Part shown: positions 43,001-52,771 of the stretch, in pieces | Numbering within the stretch: the stretch's first letter is position 1 | How the letters are laid out: every line of letters starts with the position of its first letter | Translations under genes and position numbers: made by a program | DNA from: Bimuria novae-zelandiae CBS 107.79 | Lineage: Eukaryota; Ascomycota; Dothideomycetes; Pleosporales; Didymosphaeriaceae | Assembly: GCA_010015655.1 (NCBI GenBank) | Contig: ML976704.1 | Span: 256,720-320,719 of the forward strand | DNA length: 64,000 nt | Direction: 5' to 3' | The notes under the pieces: generated by a model | What the model was told of the DNA's origin: nothing | The model's database searches: none | The model's input: only the letters and a program-made list of their open reading frames with translations

Positions 43001-44482
43001 CACGATGTCACCGTCCCGAAGGTGTCGCTCTACAATGTCGCCAATCTGTAGTCGTTCAGCGGCATCTTTGAGTTTCTGACCAGTGGTATCGCGCGCAAGA
43101 ATACTCAGTGCCGTAGAGCGACCGTTTGCTTTGATGATGTTATTCGCTCCAGGGTGGACGTGAGGTCCGGCCTTCACAAGCTTCTTCATAGCCTTGAAAT
43201 TGTATTTGGTAACTTTCTCAGGATATGTGAGATTTTTCGCAACACGCTGAGGCACTGCGACCTCATCGATTGCCAGGTTGGGATCAGGCCCGATGACGGT
43301 ACGGCCAGAAAAATCGACACGCTTTCCAGAGAGGTTTTGCCGGAAGCGACCGCCCTTGCCCTTGAGCCGCTGACAGAAGCCACGCATCGTCTTTTGCAGC
43401 CCCTGCTGCTTGAGACCTGGCGTCTCGCTGTTGATGTACATGGCAATCTGCAGCTGCAAGAAGTCCCACTGCTCCATCAGCACCTGGAGCGGGAAGCCGC
43501 GAGCGAGCCCTGCGCGTATGATGCTGCTGATGTGGCAGATGTCACCGATCTTGTTGGTGATGTCGTCCTCGGTCGCTCCTGCTTCCTGCATGACAGACGG
43601 TCGGATGGCCACAGGTGGCACGGGCATGTATTCCCAGATCAGCATCTCTGGGCGAGCGTCTTCTGGAATCATGGCTAGTAGCTCGCAGTCTTCGGGGGAT
43701 ATTTTCTTGAAGAGATTGAGGGTTCGCAGCGGGTGCATGTCGTCCACTGCCCTCTTGAAGTTCTTGTCCACGTCGTTGTTCTCGGCCTTGGCCGTTTCAA
43801 ACGACTGCTCGAACTCTTTTCGTCCGAGGGGAGTCTTCTTCGTCTTCGCAGTGGAGCGCAGGTAGGCATCGTACCGGTTGTGGATAACCTTGAGCGGATG
43901 GCCGGGGACCTTGCGCACTGTACCGTTCAGCGCACCGCAGTAGGGGCAGTTCTTCCTCTTCCGGCACTCCTCCATGATCTTCTTCGCGTGGGCCGTCCGT
44001 TGCAGGTTGTCCATGCCTGGCCGGCGCATGGTACGTAGGTGTTTCCGCCGCTCGGGCACGTCGAGCAGCACTCGCGAGCAGTCCTTGCATATGCAATTGA
44101 GCACGTCGATGATGTGCTTGAGGTAGCCCACGTGGAAGGCAGGCAGCGCCAGCTTGATGTGGCCAAAGTGGCCATTGCATTCGTTCAGCCCCTCGCCGCA
44201 GGTCGTGCACTTGCCCGACTTTGTGGAAGTGCCCATGCGCGTGTCCATGGGCCCGTTCGCGGTGAGGACGCGCTCATTGTCCTGGGTTGTGGCGAGGTCG
44301 TAGACATTGCGGTCGGACACTTCGAGGACGGCTTGGTTGACGACGTCGGGGTTCGAGTAGATGCCGAACTGGATGTGCTTGATACGGGCGGGGATCTTGT
44401 CCGCGACCTGCTCTTTTGCGTAGCGGGACTGCGCATCCGTCGCCGTCGCCGTCGTCGTCGCGGTAACGGTCGTGGTTGCCAT
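40010..44482 (-). CDS. DNA-directed RNA polymerase III largest subunit (RPC1/RPC160)
   Basis: Single uninterrupted frame of 1,490 residues, close to the yeast protein (about 1,460). Zn1 in the clamp is C92-x2-C95-x6-C102-x2-H105 (CTTCGEGLNECNGH). Zn2 is C132/C135 with C179/C182. The switch and lid segments (RFRQNLSGKRVDFSGRTVI, 380-398) and the catalytic Mg site NADFDGDEMN (531-540) are intact. GHAVGAIGAQSIGEPGTQMT is the conserved trigger-loop side, and the C-terminus ends soon after CIIMGQSVKLGTG without heptad repeats, which separates it from RPB1. A Pol III rather than Pol I assignment follows from the compact size and that C-terminal motif (CxxMGQxxxxGTG). It transcribes tRNA, 5S rRNA and U6 genes in the nucleus. 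It shares a 545-bp divergent promoter with the FHA gene. Essential and intact, it anchors this stretch as core genome. Confidence 0.96.
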   Translation of the reverse strand: MATTTVTATTTATATDAQSRYAKEQVADKIPARIKHIQFGIYSNPDVVNQAVLEVSDRNVYDLATTQDNERVLTANGPMDTRMGTSTKSGKCTTCGEGLNECNGHFGHIKLALPAFHVGYLKHIIDVLNCICKDCSRVLLDVPERRKHLRTMRRPGMDNLQRTAHAKKIMEECRKRKNCPYCGALNGTVRKVPGHPLKVIHNRYDAYLRSTAKTKKTPLGRKEFEQSFETAKAENNDVDKNFKRAVDDMHPLRTLNLFKKISPEDCELLAMIPEDARPEMLIWEYMPVPPVAIRPSVMQEAGATEDDITNKIGDICHISSIIRAGLARGFPLQVLMEQWDFLQLQIAMYINSETPGLKQQGLQKTMRGFCQRLKGKGGRFRQNLSGKRVDFSGRTVIGPDPNLAIDEVAVPQRVAKNLTYPEKVTKYNFKAMKKLVKAGPHVHPGANNIIKANGRSTALSILARDTTGQKLKDAAERLQIGDIVERHLRDGDIVLFNRQPSLHRLSILSHRAKIRPWRTFRLNECACNPYNADFDGDEMNLHVPQTEEARTEATELMGVKYNLATPKNGTPLIAAIQDFITAAFQLSSKNNFFDRGTFTQICNYMFAGNGAYDPHIGKYREIELPPPTVLKPQALWTGKQVWSVLMRPFKDYGPKGNPVLVNLEARCKQFKAKAGVADDLNEDDAFLVIRNSEVMCGCFDKATVGDGKKDSVFYVIMRDYGEDYAVQAMNRLAKVSARWLSNNGFSLGISDVTPGDRLNQKKQALIDKAYAECDVLIQQYKNNTIERMPGCDALTSMENKIGGILSAVRAAAGVVCFEELSRWNAPLLMAKCGSKGSDINVSQMIASVGQQMIGGARVADGFQHRTLPHFPKAARQPVSKGFVSNSFFSGLTPPEFIFHAMSGREGLVDTAVKTAETGYMSRRLMKSLEDLSKQYDNTVSNSSGTVVQFQYGADDLDPVDMEGKAAPVNFVRTFVHAVTKTWDNAKPSLTPQAVREYTLKRLNERRNMRYLRRMKLDQVTELKFNDTSDVALDDKDPERAFLNDVQNFVFKRADVLEQTLAYLGLPNPPSLTEGKSEYDAKKYGLADGMAKISAEALKTFIDMCLEKYNKSKVQPGHAVGAIGAQSIGEPGTQMTLKTFHFAGVAGMSITQGVPRIKEIINASTAISTPVIACTLSNPEEESAARLVKARVEKTYLKDIVTYIEDVWHPDGSARINMGISDDTIQQLYLDLRDHDIIAGINKHKPLKWGKGGARVTIKHGKITVFVNDPKNEKKTAAKSTKAMQKDYFERVQQVKTFILDAVIKGFPDCQRAIIKKEDSPNQNGKYECQLLVEGYGFKECMTTPGVEPYKTKSNHVMEVNQVLGIEAARATIALEIGEVMSSMDIDPRHMALLADVMTFKGAVFGITRFGLQKTRDSVLQLASFEKTPDHLFEAAAKGKVDHIDGVSECIIMGQSVKLGTGAMEVYRPLSFAEGDIAVKPTMFETGWDAL

Positions 44483-45027
44483 GTTCGGCGGTGGGGATCG
44501 AGTGCTACCGGTGTAGGAAGCTGCGGGCGGGTGTCATGTTCGTGTCGGCGTGAGTCATTTGTTGCGCGGAGTGTTCTCTCAGTGTTGCTTGGAGCAAAAC
44601 TTCGACAAGTAGCTGGGTGGGGCACCACCGCGAACGAAGCGGGACGCCGGGCAGTAGTCTGCGAAGGGAATGGCGCCTAACGCACCCCATTACAAGCTGC
44701 AGTCGATAAGCCCGATAACACTGGCTACAGCAAGCACCGCCGATCCAGGCAGCTGCGACTGAGCGAGCGGCCGCACCTGCCGTCTGCCTCACCATCGTCG
44801 CTTCCCCCCAGAAGAGCCTCGTCTTTCACACTCACCACCGCCCGTCCTGCCTCTCGAATGCCCTCGCGCTGAGTCGTGGGCGTCAGACGCATCAGAGAAA
44901 CGCTAACCCACAGTTGAGCCCCGCTGCGGCTTGACCCCGCCCGTCCATCTATCTAGGACCGTTCCACAGCGTCTCTGGCCTCCTACCTCCACACCTCTCT
45001 CGCCCGAAGGCCGCCGCACTCAACAAT
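44483..45027. promoter_or_regulatory. Divergent promoter region (RPC1 / FHA gene)
   Basis: 545 bp without an ORF of its own, pyrimidine-rich before both start codons. No TATA box is evident, as usual for fungal housekeeping genes. Confidence 0.5.
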
Positions 45028-47361
45028 ATGACCGCTTCTGAAGGTAGGTGCCCCCGAAAAGTGGGAACAATACCGTCCTCATCTGCCGCAACACAGCCCA
45101 CTGATCCGCCCAGCTACCATCCAGGTGACGCTCCGCTGCTCCGACCGGCTCGACGAGTACGACACGCGTACCTTCACCCTCCGGCCGGGCGCCGCCGTCC
45201 AGATTGGCCGCGCCTCCAAGAACTCGGCGAAGCCAGAGCTCATGATCGGCCCGGAGAACGCCTTCATTGACAGTCCCACCATCTCCCGAGAGCACGCCGT
45301 GCTCACCGCGACCTCTCCGCCGGCACCCTGCGTGTACATCACAGACAAGGGCTCCATGCACGGCACCATGGTCAATGGCAACAAGCTGGAGCCGCAAAAG
45401 GCCCACCGCCTCAGCAACGGCGACGTCTTGCAGTTCGGCGCCAACGTCACGCGCGAGAACCGTACGTTTCACCATTCCAGCTCAGCCTTGTGCCAGAACG
45501 GCCTGTACCCTGCGGAACCCCAGAGTGAGCTTCACACAGGCCGACGATACCCTCATATTTCACACTACTTACAAACCAGCTCTAGAGCTAACGCCCGTCT
45601 AGTCTTCTACACCTCCCGCTCCTTCACCTTCGAGTCGTCCCTCCCCTCATACCCCAAAGGCTTTTCCGTGCCCGAAGACATCGAATCCTCCGATGAAGAA
45701 GAGGTGGAGGTGAACGAAGCCTTGAGCTGTTCCCCACGTTACGGGTCCCAGACGAACCCTGTGACCATCGAAGATGCCGACGAGGCCCAGAAGTCTGATC
45801 TCACCGACGACGATGAGTTCGATGATGACGAACTCGAAGAGGACCTCCAAGACACAAGTAAGTCATTGCATCCCCAGAATCTCCTTCTGAGAGCATCGCT
45901 AATAGCTTTTAGCCATCCCGCTAGAGGCGAGCGAAGATACTCAGGAACGCTCGCCTTCCTCGGACGTCGAAGAGCACGTCTTCTTCCCAGAGCATCTTTC
46001 CGCTCTTTCTGCTCGTAGCCAGCACCTCTTTGGCGATGACGCCTCCTCCGAGGACGACCTGGCCTCTGGCTATTCGAGCGAAGATGACCAGGCATCTCGC
46101 ATCGAGAGCTGCGCATCCTTAGCTGATTCCGACGAGAGCCAGTCCGACGGCGATATGGAGCTGGAAGACAACGAGGATGAGGAGAACGAGGTCTCTCCTC
46201 ACGTGGCGCCTCCGCAACCGAGCGCCTTTTTGAGCAATACTCAAATGCAGCTTATGCTTCTGGAGCAGCAAAATAGGAAGCGCCTTTTGATGGCCCGTCA
46301 GGAGCAAGATACCATGCAAAATGCTACCCCAGCTCGCGAGAGTCGGGCCGCGGCTTCTGAGAACCAAGGCCACGACACCAGTTCGGAAATGAGCATGGCT
46401 GTGCCTTCTGCTCCCTTCGCACCATCGGCATCATCCGTGCCGGTGACGACCAAAAAAGACGATGCTCCTATGCTCTTCAGCTCGGGCGAACCCTCATCCA
46501 AGGTCGAGCCACCAAAGCTTCCAGAGCCCGAAGCACGCATGGATCAGTACTTCCACCCCAACCCTATTTTCGAAGAGATGTGTTTGTGCACCATGGATCC
46601 ACCTCGTCCCGCAGCCCCTCGTCCAATGCAATGGGGTATGCTGGACTATAGCAGCCCTTTCTCACCACGTAAGTCGAGTTCCCTTACGCAGCCTCGGAAG
46701 GGAGGCTTCTTTGGCACTGTACCTATACTATTCAAAATATACTGTGTGCTAACCAGCCCCAGCGATGAACGCACCCTCATTCTCGGTAGGGTATTCTCCT
46801 GATATCCTGGGTCACTATCCCGGGCCCATTGGATCGCTCTTGCCCAATCCTTACGCCGCACAGCAGCCCCCAGCATCACCAGACAATGTATGGGTCCCTC
46901 CCAAGAGTTCTGCTGCAGCGCCAGCGTCCGGAGTGCAGACGCCACCACCAGCACCTTCCTCGGATGTTTCGTCGCCCCCAGTGCGTCGGACCGAGGTCTC
47001 TATTCGTGAAATTGTAGAGGACACCGTTCAACAGCCACCGACACCGACGTCCGTGACTAGTGGCGTGAAGCGCAAGGCAGAGGTCTTGGACGAGGCCGTA
47101 GAAGAAGCCGATGTGGTATCATCGCTTGCGCCACATCCAGAGGCCGAGCCAGAAGCCAGCGGCGTCGCTCAGGATGCCCAGACACCCGAAGCACCTGTTG
47201 CGCCAGATGCCGCTATCGACCAGCGGCCGAAGAAGCGACTTCGATCGCGCATTGGAGGTGCAGTGAAGACGGCCGCGGCCTGGATGGTGCCTGGTGTCGT
47301 TGGTGCTGTCGCCTCGGTTGCGTTCCTCACGTCAGTCCCGAACGACTTTTTCGTGGCATAA
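45028..47361 (+). CDS. Tail-anchored FHA-domain protein
   Basis: Five exons (45028-45043, 45114-45461, 45603-45857, 45913-46668, 46763-47361) give 657 residues in frame. Introns are 55-141 bp, all GT-AG. The N-terminal FHA phosphothreonine-binding domain is recognisable from QIGRASKN, SPTISREHAVL (Arg and Ser/His of the phosphopeptide pocket), ITDKGSMHGTMVN and NGDVLQFGANV. Long acidic disordered segments (SSDEEEVEVNE, DDDEFDDDELEEDL) and a Pro/Ala-rich region follow, then a basic patch (RPKKRLRSRIGG) and one hydrophobic C-terminal helix (WMVPGVVGAVASVAFLTSV). FHA plus a tail anchor recalls SLMAP/Far9-type STRIPAK subunits at ER or nuclear envelope, but the coiled coils of that family are lacking, so the assignment stays at domain level. 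Confidence 0.85.
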
Positions 47362-49203
47362 ATCAGACCGTCCGCTTCCTGAGGACCGGTACATGGTGTC
47401 ACCACAGCCGTTTGCGGCCGAGGGCTGCACTCTTAAGGCGTCTTTTCTCGCTGGTGTTATGGAGCGTATGCTGTCAATAGGTTCGTTAGTACGAAACACG
47501 CTGGGATCTGCGGTCATGTGATGGATGGAACACGGGCACTATGGAATGGGATTGTAACTGGATTTGGGATTGGGAATAGGGTTGGCGTGTGGACTTGTAT
47601 CTGGCGTTTTTTTGTGGATTAATGACGCCCTTACGACATGAAACTCTTTGGTTCTATTTATTCCCCCGCTCACATTATGGTATATTCGTTGCTCTAGTTG
47701 GTAGTTATATAATTAAATGCCTCGTTTTTTTTTTGGATATATGTTTGACTTGTGAGGTGGTGGGGTAGAGCGTGATTTGTGGAAGTGAGATGGGTAGTCT
47801 GGGTGGACGTTGGATGAGGACGATAGGAATTGGTGTGGATTAGGTGAGTGCGTGAGGATGTGGTGGGTGTAGAGGGGAGGAAAGCTACGGTGGTGTCGCG
47901 TTTTGTTGTTTGAGAAAGGTGTCCTTATGGGAAAGGAGTATCTAGCTCACTATAGTACTCTTCACGGTTGAATATTCGTGGCCCCAAGGGACATTAATAA
48001 TTGAGCGTGGGTGGATTGGTTGAAATGGTGTCCGTGGGTGGCAGCAGTATCGAATCTGGCTTCTGGCTCTAGTGACTATGGTATTTCAGGGTAAATATTC
48101 GTGGCCCTGGGGCATATGGATAATTGAATATCGGTGTCCGTGGAGGAGAGTAGTATTTGGGTTCGGGGTATAGGGTCTGGGTATTTGGCGTCTAGTGAGG
48201 CACAAGGGGTGGAGAGTACATACTATGTAGCGTAGTGGGTTGTTTGTTGCGAAGGAGTGGGGATGGGAGAGGATAGGATACCATAGCATGACTAATATAC
48301 GCTAGGGATGGTGGTGAGTGACGCGGGCATGGAGTTTTGAGCATGGCTGCCGGTGTGATGGACTGGCTGTGAGAGGGTGATAAGGGAGAGAGAGAGCAGA
48401 GGGAATTGTATTAGACGAGTAGGAGATTAAGAGTGTTTTGGTGAGTGGTTCTGCTCTGGTCCGTGTGATCAGATGGATAGAGGGCTGAGAGAGACGATGT
48501 AGGAGGGTTTGGGATAAGACGAATGCGTTTGCGTGTGTTTGTGTTATCTTGCTTGGTGTTCATCCTGTTTAGCAAATTTTTTTTACATATGCAGATGGTT
48601 AGGTTTAAGGCTGGGGTTTGATGTGAGCTGTGGTGTCTTGAGCGGCTGAGTTTGACATATGATGAGGTTCCCCGAACTCTAGGGAAAACGGTCGGAGGCG
48701 CCCACGATAGCGAGGGCGCGCAGTGGCGGATATAGAGTTTTTGGCTCCATGTTATGTTTGCAAGCTGAGTTGTGTTACCCCAGGATGCGGTTTTACTGAA
48801 TATGTGCTGCATTCAGCTTATGTTCATTGCGTATGCATATAAATGAGTTCCTCACTGCGCCATAGCTCCTGGAAGAAAACCTAGGCGTGGTTCTTATTGC
48901 TAAAAACTGAGTATGTGCCGACAGGCCAATTGCATGTGTCAAAGACAGGCGGAGAAAGGTCTGGTGCAAGAGGAGTGCTCCAGACGTCATGCAAGGGACC
49001 CACCTCATAAGGCGATTAAGCTAGTCAAAGCAACAGCTCATACCATAAGTATGCGGCACTAGGGCGGCCCGCAACAGCGACTTATCACGTGGTTTGGCGC
49101 CCACGCGTCGGTCAAATGCCTCGAGCCCTACCACACACGCGCCTACACTCGGCTGTTCGCCTATCACCGGCTTACAGACCCTCGCATCCTGGATACGCTA
49201 AAC
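47362..49203. other. Long intergenic region with an imperfect direct repeat
   Basis: No gene recognised on either strand. It is G/T-rich on the plus strand. Two related blocks begin AATATTCGTGGCCC and end GGTGTCCGTGG (47971-48037 and 48094-48143). No RIP signature. Confidence 0.5.
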
Positions 49204-50501
49204 ATGACCAACACCAAAGGCGCGAAAAACACCGCCAACGGTGAGAGCAAGGGTAAGCCGGGCATTTGGTTTGCATCAAAGCGCAGTATCTGATTCACCT
49301 TTAGCGGCAACAGAGCCAGAGCCCGACAGCATCTTGAAGGTCGCCCTCGATTGTGTTGCAGACGCGCTTGGCGGCATTGCCCTCGTGGAGAGCTTGCTAG
49401 GATTGCAACTGAACAACGCCGCCAGAACCATTGTTGATCGTCTGGCGACTGGAAGCATCGAAGCTGGTACCGCGGATCAAGCGCTGACGCGGTTGCAATT
49501 CCAAGAACAGAGTGAAGATCTAATGGCAGTTGCGATTGAACTTCTCGCTGATGGTCATGGGGGATGTCGAGCTCGTGGAGTCGATGTTGGCTGTGCCGAT
49601 GACGGGACCGATGAAGACGGTGCTGGACCATGTCGCGTCTAAAACCTTCACCGCATTGCAGGCGCAGGTTCCTTTGATGCGTTCGATCAAGATTGCACAG
49701 ACATCTGCGGTCGCTCAGCCAGCTATCACGGTGGCTCAGGTGGACTCTGCGGCGCGCGCGTTCGAGGCGGCTCGGGCTGAAAGCGCTATCACGATAAAAA
49801 GTGAACCGGATTCAAAGGACTACACGCCAGTCTCGGGTCCTTTGGTTGCGTCAGTGATACCAGAACCAAACGAATCTCTCGCAGGTGGAACCGCCACCAC
49901 CTCGTCGATGACTGCACCGACGCATCCTCGGCTGGCTGGTCTTGAGCCAGCGGATCCGCGAGCCCTTGCTCTCAGACCTAAATCAGGGGCCGCATCACAA
50001 CAACGGAAGCGTGGACGTTCGGTTGATGGCAATGACACTCTTAGCCGCAAGCGAATCGAACGAGGGTATAAGGACAGTGACATGAGTCTTCGGGACATGA
50101 TCGACCACATCGAGCGCGTCACCCGCCGTCTCCCCACCGCAAAGGAGCGGGAAGGCCTTAGGATTCCCCCCGAGGTCAGGGATTTCCGCCGCGCATACTA
50201 TTCTGCTCCGTATGGGCCTGATCATCCAGGCAAAGGTGGGCGCGTACCTGCACCTTTCTACGACGCGAGGGAGGAGCATGATCTTGGCTTGTGCTTCGGC
50301 ACCTGGTGCCGCGATGACCGACAGTGCCTCGTGGGCGCAGACTGTCCGTGGCGCCACTATCTGGACACATTCGCTATCGGCTTCATCTGGCGATCTGGTG
50401 CCAACGACGAGGGCCACAAGTTTCTCGTAAAGGCGCTAAAGTGTCTGCAAGCTGGCGACCAAGAACCAGTCCACACATACAGGCCCTTCTCGCGGAGGTA
50501 A
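49204..50501 (+). CDS. Hypothetical nuclear-type protein with CCCH-like motif; one apparent frameshift
   Basis: Exon 1 49204-49252, intron 49253-49304 (GTAAGC...CTGATT...TTTAG), then a long exon. The frame starting MTNTKGAKNTANGESK continues through ALDCVADALGGIALVESLL to a run of five G (49559-49563), after which the reading must change frame to continue as DVELVESMLAVPMTG to the stop at 50499-50501. With four G the two parts form one 414-residue protein. Features: helical N-terminal half with two similar segments (GIALVESLLGLQL and DVELVESMLAVPM), a ITIKSEPD sumoylation-like site, a basic stretch (QQRKRGRS, SRKRIERGYKD), and a C-terminal C-x5-C-x5-C-x3-H (WCRDDRQCLVGADCPWRHYL). It may bind RNA, but I do not recognise the family. 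Confidence 0.65.
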
Positions 50502-51049
50502 AGTCACCCTTGGATTCCGCTTCGGACCAGCATGCACCTCGCGGACTGAGCTTCTTAGAAACCTAGGTAGCACGGTGCCTTGAGCATCTTGACATGGACC
50601 GGTGGACGCAGCCTTTACTTCCTGACCGCGTAATCGAGACAACGGAGACTTTTTCAAACGGTTTTGCGGAATTCCGGCACTGGAACATGGATTGAGGAAT
50701 AATACAACGAGTTTTCAAAAGAAGGTGCGCCCGGTGAGGGGCTTATGGAATCCCTGTGGGTGGTTTTTCGATTAGATGCGTGATACCCCCCAGACCTCAA
50801 TATCATGAAAATATTCGATTTGGTGACAGAAAGTTTGAAGAAGCTTACGCAGCCGTGAGATTGATGGATAGGGTCAGAAACAAGATTTACGATCCTATGT
50901 GATGTTTGTTGAAGATCTGCAGCAGTCTAACCCCTTACAGCAAGCCCACTCAGCCTCACATCTGAAATCTAATCAGATAAGATTTTCCCAACCCAACACC
51001 CCTCATCCTTCTTTCCTAAGGTGCCAAACTCTTGGCCAGCCCAACCAAG
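50502..51049. other. Intergenic / promoter of the second MFS gene
   Basis: No gene. A GATA-type site (CAGATAAGA) lies near 50,975, about 75 bp before the start codon. Confidence 0.45.
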
Positions 51050-52575
51050 ATGACAATAACGACTAAACACGCAATCCCCCTCATCTATCTAACATCATTC
51101 CTCTTCCTCTTCGGCGAAACAATTCAGCCCGCACCCCGCATCGCCATCTACGAATCCATCGTCTGCCGCCAACACTATGCCTCCTCCCCTGGCCGGCACG
51201 ACTGCAAAGTCGCCCCCGTGCAGGAAGAACTCGCGCTTCTCAATGGCATCGAGCGCCTCTCAATCATCATCCCCAGCATCCTCGCAATCCCCTTCGCCGC
51301 GCTCGCCGACCGCTATGGGCACTCTCTCATCCTGGCCATCGCCATTTTCGGCGTGTTCCTTGAGGACGGGTGGCCCTTTCTCATAACCTGGTTCCCGGAC
51401 GTGTTCCCAATCCGCCTGATCTGGCTGCACTTTGTGTTTAGCTGTGTGGGCGGCGGATTCACGGTGATTGTCACGTTACTGCACGTGATCATTGCGGATG
51501 TGGTGAGCGCCGAGGAAAGGACGAGAATGTTTTTCCAATCGAGGGCCGCTGGAGTCGCGGCTAGTATTGCGGGGTATGCGTGCAGTGGGGCGCTGATGAG
51601 GGTAAGTGACTTTTTGCCGTGGGCTGTAGGGCTGGGCACTTTGGTGTTGGCGACGATTACGGCAGCGATGATTCCGAATACGACCGTTGAGGCGGGTAAT
51701 AAGCCTGCGGATGAAGAAGTGATGTCAAAAGGATGGGCGGAAAGATTTAGGTCTACAGGCGAGGCATTGGAGAATGTCGCGAAGCTGCTTATTGGGAATA
51801 GGCAGGTGCTAGCGATGTTGATACTCGTCTTCATGTGTCAATTGGGTTTCGATGCAGGACCTTTGATGCTTTCCATCTACGTATCGAAGCGTTACGGTTG
51901 GAGCTTTTCAAATGTAAGTCGACCTCACTCTTTCATTGGCAACAGCTCGATGCTTACCAGTCCGACCTGCAGGCTAGTTTCTTGAGCGCACTCGAGATGA
52001 GTGTCGAGCTCCTAATGCTAGTATTGATCTTGCCATTGCTCACTAAATTTCTACCCGCCGCATTCCAAAGATTGTCTCCTAGTACGAAAGACAAGTACAT
52101 TGCAGAATGGAGTCTAGTCGCTCTCGCAGTCGGCCAGCTATGCCTGGGCTTCGCACCCGTAGTGGCCGTCGCTATATTAGGTACGTTATCCTTGTAAAAA
52201 GCACCGCGCCTCCCGGAAGTCTGTGGAAGCTTTACTAATCATCGATCAGGTGTCGTCATCGTCGCCTTGGGTGCCGGCCAAGACTCGCTCCTGCGCTCCT
52301 TAGCAACCGAAATGGTTAAACCGAGCGAGATCAGCACAATTTACTCGGCCATAACCATGTTGCGCGCTATTGGGGGTTCGAGCAGTGGCCCGATATATGC
52401 GTGGTTGTATAGTGTGGGCCTTGGCCTGAAGAGCGAGGTCTGGCTCGGACTTCCGTATGTTGCTGCTGGATTGCTGTTTTTGGTTGCTTTGGGTTTGCTG
52501 GTATGTTTGAAAGTCACGGATAGGGAGGGATATGAACCTATTGGTGAGAGGCAAGATGAGGATGGGGATGCATGA
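51050..52575 (+). CDS. MFS transporter (general substrate type, 12 TM)
   Basis: Three exons (51050-51913, 51973-52180, 52250-52575) give 465 residues. Introns are 59 and 69 bp, GT-AG, and the second has a TTTACTAATC branch region. The first ATG is at 51050 (MTITTKHAIPLIYLTSFLF). TM1 starts at residue 8 with a conserved glutamate (FGETIQPAPRIAIYESIVC). The loop between TM2 and TM3 holds ALADRYGHS, a version of MFS motif A (GxLaDrxGrr). The central cytosolic loop is about residues 220-260. The C-terminal half has SFLSALEMSVELLMLVLIL and RAIGGSSSGPIYAWLY. Probably a plasma-membrane or vacuolar uptake or efflux carrier; the substrate cannot be assigned. It is convergent with the monooxygenase pseudogene 197 bp downstream. 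Confidence 0.85.
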
Positions 52576-52771
52576 GCGTTGACGGTGCATCGATATGCAA
52601 CATAATTGGAGTGGTTCTAGCTGCTAAGTCCTGCCGAGCTACGCCGGTTCAGCATGATTACGCGGCTCTCACTGAGAGCGCAAACAATTGCTTCGGATAT
52701 AGGTTAGAAAACGGAGGTCGCGCTTCGACATAATCAACGAGCACACAATTGCTAGAGTCTGTGGGCGGCGC

